Assembly: GCA_910592205.1 (NCBI GenBank)
Contig: CAJVPJ010000049.1
Location: forward strand, 1 to 56,736
Direction: 5' to 3'
Length of the DNA stretch: 56,736 nt
Source: Paraglomus occultum
Taxonomy: Eukaryota > Glomeromycota > Glomeromycetes > Paraglomerales > Paraglomeraceae
This document shows, one piece after another, positions 20,981-33,300 of this stretch. The notes under the pieces were generated by a model. That model did no database searches. It saw only the letters and a program-made list of their open reading frames with translations, and was not told where the DNA came from. The position numbers and the translations under genes were made by a program. Position 1 is the first letter of the stretch, and each line of letters begins with the position of its first letter.

Positions 20981-22552
20981 TTATGCACCCCTCCCTTGGC
21001 TCTTGGCCTGTACGATTTCAACGTGTGACCCACAGCCAACCCCAAATTTATACTCCACTCGTTCTCTTTTCCCCCCAATTTTCTCACAGGCCCTTTTCTT
21101 TACAACGTCCTGAGCTAATTTGTCTCTCACTGGAAAATCAATTCCCAAGTTTTTTGATTCCACGCATCGTTTCATCCAATTGAAGGGAAGTTTGGAATAG
21201 ATATCAAGTAGCTTTTCGTATCCAGGTTTAATTACGCGATTGGCAGTACGCAGATAACGGACATCGATGTATGGAGGGTGATTATTGAGTACAGAATCAT
21301 GTAGATTAGAACACCATTGTACAGACTTCTTATGGGCAGATGAGGCTTGCTTAAGAGAAGGCTTTGGAGATAAGAGGGGGTTGCGAATAGGCTGATATCG
21401 ACCGTCATAGAATATCTGTGAGGGAAAAGGATGACTTGAAAGTAGTGGTTTCGGAATGTAGCGGATCTTCCGTATATAACTCCTTGGGTTGGTATACGTC
21501 CCTAACAACGTAATAGACGAACCCGAGGTTGTAAATGTTGATGAAATACTATTACAAGCCCCTTTAAAACCTGTCTTGTTGACACAACAATTCTTCTCCC
21601 AACAACTCATATGACCATTTCTCCACGCTCCGCAGTCACCGTCTATTGATCTTCCTTTCTCCTGATTGTCTATTTCAAAAGGTTGATGAAAGGCTATACC
21701 ACCCAACTCCACTGTCAAATATGTCTCCACTGCACTTTCAATTTCCTCCGTATACTTCCCATATTTCGTTCCCTCTACAAACTTCACAAACCTTTCGACA
21801 TTCTCTTCATTTATTTTTTGTTTGATTATCTCACACGCTTTCTCACATATGTCTTTCACATCCATCATGTATGCAAATGCTAATACCCCCGGTGCATGAT
21901 GCAAGGTCAGTAATACATCCCCTTCGATACCGTATAAATGTCCAATAACGAAGCAGATGGATTCGTATGTTATGTTACTGTCCACTATGTCCAATGATAT
22001 TTCGCCTCTAGTTGATGACTTGAGCATTTGATCGAGGAGAAATGGAGTTTGTGCGAGGACATACGCGTGGCAGCAAAAGCGAATGTTGTAGTTAGCCACT
22101 GTAAAGTATGTATCCGCAAACAGACCGCGTACGAAACCATAGCGATAGGAAAATCTATCAATGTTTTCGCCATTGAAGTATACATATTGTTGACAAGGAT
22201 GAATGAATGCTGGCGGTGTTGCAAAGTTTGTAACACGGTGAAGGATGTCTTCGGTAAGTTTCGCATCTGTGTTGGGAAGCGTAAAACTCGGCATTAGGGT
22301 AGTAAGTTGGTTAACAGAATCGTTATGTATACATTGAGGTCGTAGTCGAGCGTGTGTTTTGCGAGGAGAAACGGGCATTTTGCTGGTTGTTCGAGTTGGT
22401 ATAGACGCGTCTATCACGGAAGCTTCGCTTGTAGGTATGTCGGCTGAGGAGGTGGTTATAGGCAAAGAAGGAACGACGTCGGAAAAATACGCAAAGAGTT
22501 GGGCGGAAGGACACATGAGTTTTAGTGAATTACGTACGTGTTTAAGTGACAT
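20981..22552 (-). CDS. BTB/POZ domain protein
   Basis: A single uninterrupted reading frame of 523 residues. The first ATG is at 22552 (MSLKHVRNSLKLM); the frame extends upstream but without an ATG. A Ser/Thr-rich N-terminal stretch precedes a BTB fold recognisable by GLFADTYFTVANYNIRFCCH, then HAYVLAQTPFLLDQML, and the later helices ending near EEIESAVETYL. BTB domains dimerise and often bridge to cullin-3 or transcription factors (established knowledge). The C-terminal 200 residues are basic and hold LPFNWMKRCVESKNLGIDFP followed by AQDVVKKR, a block I believe recurs in fungal BTB proteins of unknown role. A Cys-rich patch (GDCGAWRNGHMSCWEKNCCVN) sits between. No Kelch, MATH or zinc-finger partner domain is seen. 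Intronless, unlike most genes in the window. Confidence 0.8.
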   Translation of the reverse strand: MSLKHVRNSLKLMCPSAQLFAYFSDVVPSLPITTSSADIPTSEASVIDASIPTRTTSKMPVSPRKTHARLRPQCIHNDSVNQLTTLMPSFTLPNTDAKLTEDILHRVTNFATPPAFIHPCQQYVYFNGENIDRFSYRYGFVRGLFADTYFTVANYNIRFCCHAYVLAQTPFLLDQMLKSSTRGEISLDIVDSNITYESICFVIGHLYGIEGDVLLTLHHAPGVLAFAYMMDVKDICEKACEIIKQKINEENVERFVKFVEGTKYGKYTEEIESAVETYLTVELGGIAFHQPFEIDNQEKGRSIDGDCGAWRNGHMSCWEKNCCVNKTGFKGACNSISSTFTTSGSSITLLGTYTNPRSYIRKIRYIPKPLLSSHPFPSQIFYDGRYQPIRNPLLSPKPSLKQASSAHKKSVQWCSNLHDSVLNNHPPYIDVRYLRTANRVIKPGYEKLLDIYSKLPFNWMKRCVESKNLGIDFPVRDKLAQDVVKKRACEKIGGKRERVEYKFGVGCGSHVEIVQAKSQGRGA

Positions 22553-23535
22553 ACTCCGACTTAAAACTCGATACAAATAGTAATAAATACAATTTGCAGG
22601 GGTTAGCTGCTATGCAACCCAATTTGCAGGGGGTCTCGCAGGAAAACACCATTGGTTTTGCTTTACTGCAATTGCCGAGTCCATGTATTAAAACAATTAA
22701 GACAACAATCCTAAGCACTCATTCAGAGCTGCTAGGTTGAGAATGGTATTAATATCGTAGACTGGCTATGAAAAATAAGTTCGGGATGAATTAAAGCAGT
22801 TTTAGCCGAAGTATTTCCTGAACAAACGGTTAATACAGTCGTGCGATAAAAGTTATTTAAAGTAGCGTAATCTAGATGCGGCAGAATACAAGTAACTCGG
22901 TGAAAATGTAAACGTTAAACGATATTCTTAATTGACATCGGAGTTAACTTTCGGCTCGGTGAATTATATAGCAATAATATTGTGACCGCTCTCAAAGGTT
23001 GATAACAGTCGGATAACTAGCAAGCGAAATTCCCATCACTCAACACGAGTCGAGACGTTATCCATACTCGGATGTAGTTGAATTACTCCTTCGATAGTAA
23101 ATTCCGGCAAATGTTGAGTCGTTTCGTTGTATCCAATCGGAACGTGACATAAATTTTTTCGGTAAACCATAATAATAATCGTAATTCGCCTCTTTAAACG
23201 TCATAGTAGCTATTACACAATTTCACTTAACACCATCAGTTTTAGCCTTCTTCGCGATGGTTAAGAAGGCCACGAAGGAACACATAGTGAAACCACTATG
23301 TTACGAGCCGACGAAAAGACACTTGCCCGTTTTGATACAGATAATAACATCTTTAACTCTCATTCCTTCGTCGGTTTTCTTAGTGAATAGTTTTGCACTG
23401 TTTTACCGTAGATAGATTGTTTGGGGAACGTATCACTCCGTTGTACAATTGTTGCAAAAAAAGCGAGAATGAAAATTTGAACAAAATTTCATGAATAAAC
23501 TTATTTGGAAGCTAGAAAGTAACAAATTTTATTGA
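22553..23535. other. Gap upstream of the BTB gene
   Basis: About 1 kb with the promoter of the BTB gene at its left. There is a short direct repeat CAATTTGCAGGGG/CCAATTTGCAGGGG at about 22591 and 22620. No gene is recognised. Confidence 0.4.
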
Positions 23536-23544
23536 TATATATTT

Positions 23545-23760
23545 AATATGGCATACGCTCTCCATTATCAACTCGCAACGTTCTTTCATTGATTCTACAA
23601 GATTAACTAGAACAGTATTTGGAATATTCTCCCACTCTTCCATCATAAATGACTCTAGTTTTTTGGCATGCGCTTTTCCACTCTGGTCTTTACAATGTGC
23701 CAGAGTAAGAGGTTCTCATTGGATTCAAATCCGGACTGTTGGATGGCATACACCCTCATC
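23545..23760 (-). mobile_element. Tc1-like transposase C-terminal relic
   Basis: The minus strand reads PSNSPDLNP and then, after a one-base loss, ENLLLWHIVKTRVEKRMP, and in a further frame ESFMMEEWENIPNTVLVN continuing to SMKERCELIMES. This is the end of a D34E transposase around the catalytic Glu. The rest of the element is not evident. It belongs to a different lineage from the elements at the left edge. Confidence 0.75.
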
Positions 23761-24324
23761 CCATAAATGTAATATCACTCGCCGCTGTTGTTCTTGCTTC
23801 GAAACAAACATCACGAGTTGGGCTAACTCAAAGAGTGTACAATGAAAAAACGCGTGAACGCTGCCCAAATCTACTTTTGATAATCGCGATCATTTCCTAT
23901 TTTACACTTTTTAGATCGAGATACAAGCATTTTATTTTACGTGAAAATTCTCATTTTTTTTTTTGCAACACACTGTAACTTGCTGATTTATTCCGCTTTT
24001 CCTTTTAAGATTTCATCAGTTAATGTGTTATTGTATGACCCATTTGTACATTGCATTTTCAAGTGATCTTTTTGGAATTAGACATTTTCACATTCTTTGA
24101 CGTCATTTCGCCTCAGTGAACGTCTAACGTTGATGTCTAAGTTAAATGTTGTCTTAACCCCATTGAGCAACATTTACATGGGTAGCATTTGATTATTGTC
24201 TTTGTATTTGGGAACAAGCAATTTTACTTGTTCGTCTTTAAAAAGATTAAAGAGATACGACTGATCAGCAGAATAGGGACCGCACTTATCTCATAGGTCC
24301 CAACATGGGACCCGATTATTTCTT

Positions 24325-24397
24325 GCACTTGGAGAAATGACGCACTTGGAAATCATGCAACTTAGGAATCATGCAACTTAGGAATCATGCACTTAGG
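24325..24397. repeat. Short tandem repeat, 15-16 bp unit
   Basis: GCACTTGGAAATCAT (24342-24356) is followed by two identical copies of GCAACTTAGGAATCAT (24357-24372, 24373-24388) and a partial copy GCACTTAGG. A more diverged unit precedes at 24325. Confidence 0.85.
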
Positions 24398-25331
24398 GAG
24401 AGTCCACTGTACGCAAATTACATATTTGATAATATAGCGATAGTAATTCTCGATAAATTAGGTAAAGGTGTTAATTTAATTAACCTTGTCATTATGGTTG
24501 AAGTAAAATTTTTGGTGTTTTATTATTACCTCTCAATTTAAAAAGTATAATATAAAAACAAAGTAAATTTCGGATTGTATTAAATTAACATCAATAACTT
24601 CAATTCAACACGTTGAAATTTGGAAAAATATACAAACGTGACCAGAACTTTCGAATGCCAGTTTTTCAACGACCCTCCCTAAGCTTTTCATTCGAGAAAC
24701 TTTTTTATGTCCAGCTTTCAGTCGAGGAATCGTTTAATGCTTGTGTCCTAATACCGCTAAGAAAATAAAATTTTAAATCTGTTCTATCATTCGAAGGCAC
24801 CTTTAAAGGTGACACGATAGAGATAGAAGGAAACATTCTAACAAAATGTTTTTAGAAGTAATAACCGAAAGAAGACACTGCAATGTGAAACTTTAAACTT
24901 CAATATTGATTAGTATTAGTTAATACGCTCGAGCGAATACTGAAATCTTTGTCCATCGTTGTATTTTACATATAAATCTTTTAAGAGTAAAAACGAGCCG
25001 CAAGCAAAAGAACAAACTGTTGATCGTGGTAAGATGCTCGTAGTATTTATAATAACGGTCGAGTGACCAGAATCAAAGGAATCTGCTTACGTTAAGAAAC
25101 GAGTGTCATATTATAACGTCTTGCCACTGATTGTCATTGATTATTTTGATTGCTGAACACACTTTATTATTATTAATTACATGTCATAAGGAAAAGAACT
25201 AATGTTAATAAATACAGAATTGATTAAACATCCATCCCCACCGCAAAATTTTACCAACAATACTATATACAGAGAAATGTGATGTAGGTTCGAGAAGATG
25301 CAAGTCTAGAATGCCAACGATATATAAATCT
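24398..25331. other. AT-rich gap downstream of the fusion enzyme
   Basis: No gene recognised. It holds the presumed 3' UTR of the minus-strand fusion gene. The sharp rise in G+C begins at about 25.4 kb. Confidence 0.5.
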
Positions 25332-28300
25332 TCATATCACTATCGTGGTTAATCGCTGCATAGTATAAGAAATCGCGATAGTGATTGCGATCACATAGTA
25401 TAACGGCACCTTCGCACTGAGAAAGTGCGTAATGTTGTGTGGCGACCTCTTCGAACTTTTTAAACTACAACGATCCCTATTCGCGCTCTTCTCGAGCAAC
25501 AGGGGCCGTAATTCGGCGCTGGAACGTCTATTGGACTTTGGTAGAGCTCTGTCAAGTTCTCGGGCCAGTTTTTGGCAGTTACCTTCCGAAAGCACCGAAT
25601 AATGGTGCCCCGGGACACTATTGTAAAAGGTAATGCTACCCTTGTATTTTCGCCAACCCCAACTGGGTTCATGGAAACATGGATGATCCAAAAGGAGGGA
25701 AGATGTCTTGGACAGATCTTTTGCCCTCCAATAATGTATGGGATATGGCTGTACGGCAGACAGCGTGGAGATGTCTTCGGTGTGGGCGTACATCGCTCGT
25801 ATATGTTTTCCGACCAAACGTTTTAAATCGGTTATTTGTTCTGGGTCGCTTGCTCGCTTTCTCAGCATCCATTGGCTGTCCACATCAGACAGTAGTTGTT
25901 CAATCTCCTCCTCCCATATTAGATGGGGTTCCTTATCCTCGCGAATGGGTTTAACCGGTTGAGCAATCGGGCTCGGGGCATCAATTAAGTATAATCCTCC
26001 GATTTTTTCGCCCAACGCAGCCAGATGTTTAGCTGCTTCCCAGGCAATTAGACCACCATAACTATAGCCGCACAGATAATATGGACCCGAAGGTTGTTCT
26101 CTCTGTATGACGTCGGCGTACCGTTTGGCAAGAATTGTGATGTCGGGGGGAAAATCTGCTGGTGATTGAACGCCATAAAGAGGGCGAGTAATACCTATCA
26201 CACGAGATATGTGGACATACGCTGCCACATTTCCTAGCAGCGGATGGATGCAGAATAAGGCGGGGTTATTCCTGTTGGAAGGGTTCGTTGGCGCGAGGGG
26301 AACAAGAAGCGGCATTGCTTTCGTGCTTAATATCTCTTTTTTATCTTGAACAACCGGTCTTCGTTTTTTTTGAGGCGACATGAGTGAGTATATATGCTCG
26401 GCAAGAGCACTAATCGTGTATATATCATACACCGCAGCAGGAGCTACCTCCACCTGGAAGCTCGCCCTTATTAATGCTGAGAGCTGAACCACCCCCAGGG
26501 AATCAAATCCATATTCTGTAATAATGTTCGCCTTTCGATCTATCTTTTCAAGTTTCGCCGCTATACGCGACGTTTTCTGGACATGGGTACCCAGAATGGA
26601 TTCGATTTCGGACAGCGAGGGTTGAGGAGTAAATGGTGACTCCGGCGGGGCAAATGTGGGCGAAGTTACAACCGATTCTGCCTTCTGGGCAGAAAGCAGT
26701 TTAGCGACATGTTTTGCGAGACCCTCCACCGTCGGGATATCGTAGAGTAGCGTCGGGGGTATTTCAACCCTGAAATCATCTTTCAGGGAAGCAGTCAATT
26801 GTACAGCCGCTAAGGAATCAAAACCGTACGCCGTTATTATGTTGGCGGACTCGTCGACCTCAGGTGGAGCGAGTTTAGAGACCTTTTGCACTCCCCGCTT
26901 TATCACTTCGCTTATTTCGGCGAGGGTTAAATTGACTTCAACAGATGCTGACACCGACAGGCGGGGTTTTGTCTTTTCTGCCAAATTACCATCACTAAGG
27001 AGTATCCTCTTATCTAGCTCGCCAGCCATTAGCATTGCCTTAGTTCGTGCTCGTTGCAGCTTGCCGCTGGTCGTTTTTGGGATGCTGTGGGCCCTCAATA
27101 GGGCTACTCTTTCGGCTGATAACCCGTGGTTCGCGGGCACCACGCGACTGATTTCATGAATTATTGCGTCGAGTTCAACTTTTTCGCGGTCATCTCTGAT
27201 TTCGGCAAGGATGACCAGTGTATCGGTTCCCCGAGATGGATCATGATGATGAAGAGCGGCCACACAACCCGGTCGAATGCGAGGGTGACATTGTTGCACA
27301 GTGAGCTCGATGTCGTGGGGATAATGGTTCTTGCCGTTTATTATGATGACGTCCTTAAGCTATGGAGATATCAAAAGTTAATTAACTATTTATTATTGCG
27401 CACACAAGGGTAAACGTTAACACTTTACTTACACGTCCCGTAATAAACAATTGGCCTTTGTGCATAAAGCCAAGGTCTCCTGTGCGCAGGAAACAACCCC
27501 GATCCTGATCCTCGTCATTATGTAGTTTAGCCCGAAAGACTTCCTCAGATAACTCCTCCTTTCCATAGTATCCCTCGCCTACACTCGGACTCGATAGCCA
27601 AACCTCTCCGACAACGTTCGGCGGACACAATAGTCTCGTATTTGGGTCTACTATCCTCACTTCTACCTGCATCGACGTATTGGGGACGCCTGTGGCGACT
27701 ATTCTATTCGGAATAGAAGGATTTGACCGAATTGTCACACGCCCTGAGAGAAGATCCTGAGGATCAACGTCAATAACCGTTGGTACGCCATGGGTATTCC
27801 GAAACCCAACCGCGTAGGCGCAGTGCTCGGCGAGGCCATACAGACATTTGAATGCAGACAGATTAAAGCCCGCTTTCGCGAACTTTTCCGCAAACACGTG
27901 GAGCGTTGACCAACGTACCGGTTCAGCCCCATTAAAAGCACCAATAAGACTACTCAAGTCCAGAGACTCGAGCGTCTTGTCTGAGCATTTCCGCGCTGCG
28001 AGTTCATATGCGAAATTTGGAGCTGCCGTAAAGTTGGCTTCGTACTTTGAAATCATTTGCAGCCACACTTCGGGCCGCTGCAGGAAGGTGAGTGGCGACA
28101 TGACAATTGAGCGAGAGGCAGCTCTCACTGTATTGAGAAATCCTCCGATGAGACCAAGATCATGGAACTGGGGGACCCAGAACGCGAAGATAGATTCTGC
28201 ATTTATCCCTGTTTCTGCTTGCATGAGATCCACATTATGTAGGAGGTTCTTGTGGGTTAGCATGACCCCCTTAGGATCCCCGGTGCTGCCCGAGGAGAAT

Positions 28301-30334
28301 TGTAATACGGCAACGTCATTCGGGTCGACTTGAGCTATTAATCGTTCCTCGTAGAGCGTTTTAGGGGAGATAGTTTCTCCTTCAATCCACGTGAGACCCT
28401 CTGGCCACTTAATCTTATCGACAAACCCCACCAAGGCCTTCGACGCGTAAAACCTGGTGTATTGTAGGTAGTCTTTATCCGAAAAACAGATGCGAGCGCC
28501 TGTAGTGCTCGTCAAGTACGTGAAGCGCGCGATGTCCTTCTGCGCGGTTGACAAGTTGGGTGGAGCAACAGGGACGGCAATAACACCACACATAAAGCAC
28601 CCGAAGAGAATAGGAAGGAATTTAAGCCCGGGGGCATAACATAACAGTACTCGGTCACCCTTCTTGTGTCCCTTTGTTACAAGGAACTGAGCCACTGATC
28701 TGGCCTGTCGATAAAGTTGAGCGTACGTCAATTGCAGCTCTTCTTTTAAACTAGCATTGACCCAGGTGAATGCGGCCTTCTCAGGATATTTCTCAGCAGC
28801 CGACTTGAGTGCAAGACCGAGGGTCATCATGGACGGTGGTTTGACTTCAACCGGAGGCGAGGTTGGTAAATGTAGCGACTGATTAGGAGTATCGGAGAAA
28901 AATCTCATCACCAGGTCTTTGCTATACTGGACGCAATTCTCAGTTAGCTCGAGATCGAGCCAGGATCCAGTATAAAAAGTATTATGTTGACCTTGGAGAC
29001 CTTCTGCTTTGGAGTAAAATCCCCTCGCCATGCTTAGTGAATTAACTATTAAAGATAAGACGAAATGAGATTTCCATGTCACTTACTCTGTTAACGGAGA
29101 CAATGCAACAAGTAGTGCAACAAGCTTACCGTGCGGGAAAAAGTCCCAATGCTTAGTATAGTGGATCCCTTTAAGGGAACCGCCCATTTTCTCGATATCC
29201 TCACGAAAGTATTCAATAACCTTCTCTTGGGGCACCTCGGCGGCGCCGTACGCATAAAAGCTGTATGTTGGAATGCCCTCGTAGGCACAGTAGAATGCTG
29301 TGATGTGGCCCACATACGTCTTGTCTTGGCAGTATTTGGGAATGGTTGTCAACCCCTGTTTTGTGGATAAACCTTCAACGGTGGCGATTATTGTATAATA
29401 GTCGAAGTAGACCACCTGTCGAAATAGGGTCGCCTCATCAGGCGTGCAATCGAGAAAAGGTTCCGTCTGGCGCGGATTAGTGGCAATTATGAGATAGTCG
29501 AACGCCACCGTCTGCTGGTACGGCGATTGCTGGTATGTCACCAAAATCGGACCTAGGTTAGCTTTCGCCAGTGAGCGGTCAACCTTAGTCACGTGTGCCC
29601 GCGTTATGACGTTGATTCCCTATACAATGGGATGGTTAGTATGTAATACAATATGGGAGAGGTATTTTGATTATCAGACAGCTACTTACTTCAATCATTT
29701 TCTCCCACAGCTTATAGAAGCCATTGGGGAAATAGCTAATTTTATTTTCCGAGGCCTCGATAAACTTTAGGAAATAGGCAACAGGGACGTCAGCGTCCAT
29801 GTACCCATAACCAGCTGAGGTGAATGCAAGAGCCCATGCATCTCGCAAGTACTCTAATTGCTTTGCGGTAAGGTACTGCCCGATAGGAGGGAACAACTGC
29901 TCCTCACTTAAGATTCCGTGTCCAGGATTTGCGACCGCTTGGGTATGGGAACGTTCCCCTAAATAATGATTGATATGGGGCAATAATTTTTGGTACTCGC
30001 AGATTAATGAGGTGTCCTCATGGATGAGAACACCTCGGTCAATGTCTAATGCACGCCCTTTAAACGGCTCGAGGGGACAAGATAACTCTGAGGCGAGCTC
30101 GCGAATGTTGTGATAATTTGTGCCCACCATCAAGGCCCCCTCGTCATATCCACGCCCTCCCACTTCAAATGAAGAACTTTTGCCGGAGATGTGGGGAGCG
30201 GACTCAAGGAGTGTGATGTTATTAAATCCCTGCTTGCGCAGAAAATATGCGGATGATACGCCCGCCGGACCAGCCCCAATTACTCCTATGCGTGAAGTTT
30301 TAGAAAGTTGTGTGTGTGTGTTTTGTGTGTTCAT
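25332..30334 (-). CDS. FAD oxidoreductase - fatty-acyl-AMP ligase - ACP - ACP - thioesterase fusion
   Basis: Four exons (30334-29690, 29619-29130, 29045-27433, 27359-25332) join in frame to 1591 residues. All three introns (70, 84, 73 bp) have GT/AG ends; the first has TACTAAC. Residues 1-430 are a FAD-dependent amine-oxidase-like oxidoreductase: VIGAGPAG at 18-25, and at the end NTFYTGSWLDLELTENC, the usual C-terminal FAD contact. Residues 450-1045 are a fatty-acyl-AMP ligase: SSGSTGDPKG at 629-638, WVPQFHDLGLIGG, and ITGRLKDVIIINGKNHYPHD across the last splice site, typical of FAALs. Two carrier domains follow, each with GFDSL (Ser1098 and Ser1203 for phosphopantetheine). A type I thioesterase follows with GYSYGG (Ser1349) and PGHHYSVL (likely catalytic His). 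The oxidase end and ligase start lie in the same exon, so the fusion does not depend on a doubtful splice. The reaction is probably activation, carrier loading, flavin oxidation and release of a fatty acyl chain; substrate and product are unknown. Confidence 0.85.
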
Positions 30335-33300
30335 TGTGTAGTGTATTATTATGATGATATGAAGAGGGAGAGAGAACAAGGACTAATAGCGGTTACTTTT
30401 TCGTAAATATTAAATTAGTTAAAGGGAGAAGGAAGACGCTCGTGTTCCATTTATAATAGTTTGGATAACAATCCTTGAGCGATGGATTTTCATTCATATT
30501 GTTTGTAGTTGGGTTGAATGGGATATTTGTGATAATGACAAAGTTGTGTTACCGGACAATGCTATGATATTGGGCAATCATATAATTATACATTTGTATT
30601 ATTATTATGTGTATTATACGATTAATGCGAATAATTACATATAAAAAGTAGTAGATAATTAGTATCGCTAACAAGGCACTCGCTATGGGATTAGAGTATT
30701 TGTAATAGTATTAATAATAATATAGTAAGAGAAGCAAGTAGATGTATAATATAGCACACGATGGGGTAAATGTATAATAGCACGATGGGGCAGATATTAT
30801 TCGTCATACGATTTCCCTTTTTTCTTATACCAAACTTTATTTTCAATTGGGAACATTTAAATCTCTTGTGGAACAAACAAATTTACCCATGAATGAACCA
30901 GATTATATCTATTAACCCCATAATTAGGTATTAGCGTTGCTTCCCCCAGTAATTGGATGCCTACTACGTATTAGTGCAACTAGTTCAATGACAATGACAA
31001 AGAACAATTGGATAAACGTTGATTTTAACCCGGGCACTTTAATGTAGCCATGTGTAATGCTGTTGAACTAGTTAATGTTAATGTTAATGTTAATGTTCCC
31101 TGTTATTATATTCGAGTAAAACATGTCTAGTAAAACTACACCTTGCAGGTAACACCGATTCTTCAAGGTAGGGAATTTCTACGAATGTGTATTTTTCTTT
31201 ATTTGTTGATTAATATTAAGACGAGAAACATATCTATTTCCTGTTTGTTTGAAGCCTTTTCTTGTAGTTCGTAAAGTTGTGAATATAATAATAATCGTAA
31301 TATACTATTATTGCCGATTCATTCTCATCTTCATTAGGCATGACACCAAAAAAACCTGTATTTAAAATTAAGTTCCCAACAAAGCAAAATCCCTTGAAGC
31401 ATTCATAGTATTGCTCGCCATTACATCATTTCTCCATTAATGCAAGTTATTGGCTCTACGTATACAATGAGGGAACGACAATACTTGAAGAACTTACTTG
31501 AATAATCCCATTACTGTTCACAGTAATAAGTGAATCATATGTCAATTGGCTTATATTCTGCCATTAACATTTTATTTGGTTAGTCTGTGGGCTAGTGCAA
31601 ATCTTTGCATAATGATTGTTCTCGGACCTCTGCGGAATAAAACTTGTATGAGATGAGTAAACTTTGCTGTTGTGCTACAAAATCAAACCTTTTTTGTCAA
31701 GTACGCCGCCGAAATACGAATTATTGGTTCCGTAGTCGATCGTCGTCTATTGTTTTTGCACAACAGTATTGTTCTCCTTCCAGCAACCAAGAGGGGGCTA
31801 TTTAATCTATTCGATACAATCCCTTCCTTCCTAACTCTATCATGTTCCAAGAGGGCTTGCTCTCGTGAAACGTATACGCCTTCATACATAGGCATGATGC
31901 TCCTGATATCTTCCATATTGTTTGCCTCACATGCGCTGTTCTTGTGATAAGTGCGGTTTCTTTTATCTCCCCAATTTCGAATATTCCATCATGTGTAACA
32001 TTAACCGCTCTTATCTCCAATCCACGGGTAACGACGACAATATGAAAAAAATTGTTAATATTGTCTCGAACGAGATGATGGTTGATTGGTAGTGTATTAC
32101 ACACTTGTCTAATAACGTGTTACGAAGACTATAATTAGCCATTATATACTGTACATCTCAACGCAGTCTCACAATGTCAGCCGATCACATCAACAACCAC
32201 CTATTGGGTGAGAGGACAGATGGCAAAATTAAACACCTTGAACGTATAGAACAAATGTATGTCTTGCAATGCAATGGTATTTGGCCCCACTCCCTCCACA
32301 CACAGAATGTTAGTAAAGTATTTTAACTTTGTTTTCTTCTACTTTACTGAAAGAGAATGTCTTCTCCATAATAATAATCATAGAATTTTTCTCATCCCAG
32401 TTGCATTACTCATCCTATTAATCTGACCCACATCGCAATTTCGTAAACACAACTGACAACCGAGTTCTCTTTTATTTATGTGAGTGATCTCAATTTTGTC
32501 TTTGTCGAATTGTGTTTGCGCAAATGCGTCAAGCTCGTAAGGCGATATTTATTCTGGTAAAAAATGCTTATACGCACAGGACGTGATTCCAAAGAAATTA
32601 TCAAAAGCCATTAAACCAAAGTAATAATTGCCTATAATACAATACTCATTTTGAGAGCTGAGATAAGCCTATTAACAAGCTCCGCTAGCTGCTTATGTCA
32701 GCACATCTGTTCGCGACGTTTTCATGTACTTTACTATCACTCGAAATGTTTTCGGGCTAATGTCAACACGCCAAATTGGGCAATGCAACAATACAATATG
32801 TGATCAATAGATTGCGTTAGGATGCCCGATAAAGGTCCTTGATCCGAAACTAAACTATAATATTTCAGAGCGTATGAAATAGAATGACTTTTTGACAAGT
32901 AAAAACCGTGTCTCTCGCATATTTGCAAAGCTTGTCAGTTAACGGAGAGTGTCGATTATTCAAGACCTTGTACGACTGGCTTGAATTAGAGTTATGTGAG
33001 GTATTCGTGAGCAGTATCTCAACAAAGGTAGTTAATTTTTCCGTCTTGGCATTATTGATCGGCAGAATAAAACGACAGATCGATCATTATAACATACTAA
33101 AAACTAATATCCCGCATCGAAGATTACGTTAACAAAGCTCGCTTATAATTACTTGTATTTTTTTACAGGACTCGTTTGTAAAGCGACACCTATTCGAACA
33201 AAATAGCATTAGAACATACTGTATTACGATGACTAGTATTAGGTTCTGCCATTAAATTGAAATATTAATACAAAGGTGATCTTCAAAATCTATACTTAGA

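Noticed and set aside
27848-28333. Plus-strand 161-codon frame
   Set aside because: It lies opposite the FAAL exon, which has clear catalytic motifs; a shadow of GC-rich coding DNA.
31072-31098. TTAATG repeat as an internal telomere remnant
   Set aside because: The unit is not a known telomere repeat and only about four copies exist.
31672-32104. Coding region on either strand
   Set aside because: Both strands are open over parts of it, the longest frame begins with GTG, and no motif is seen.
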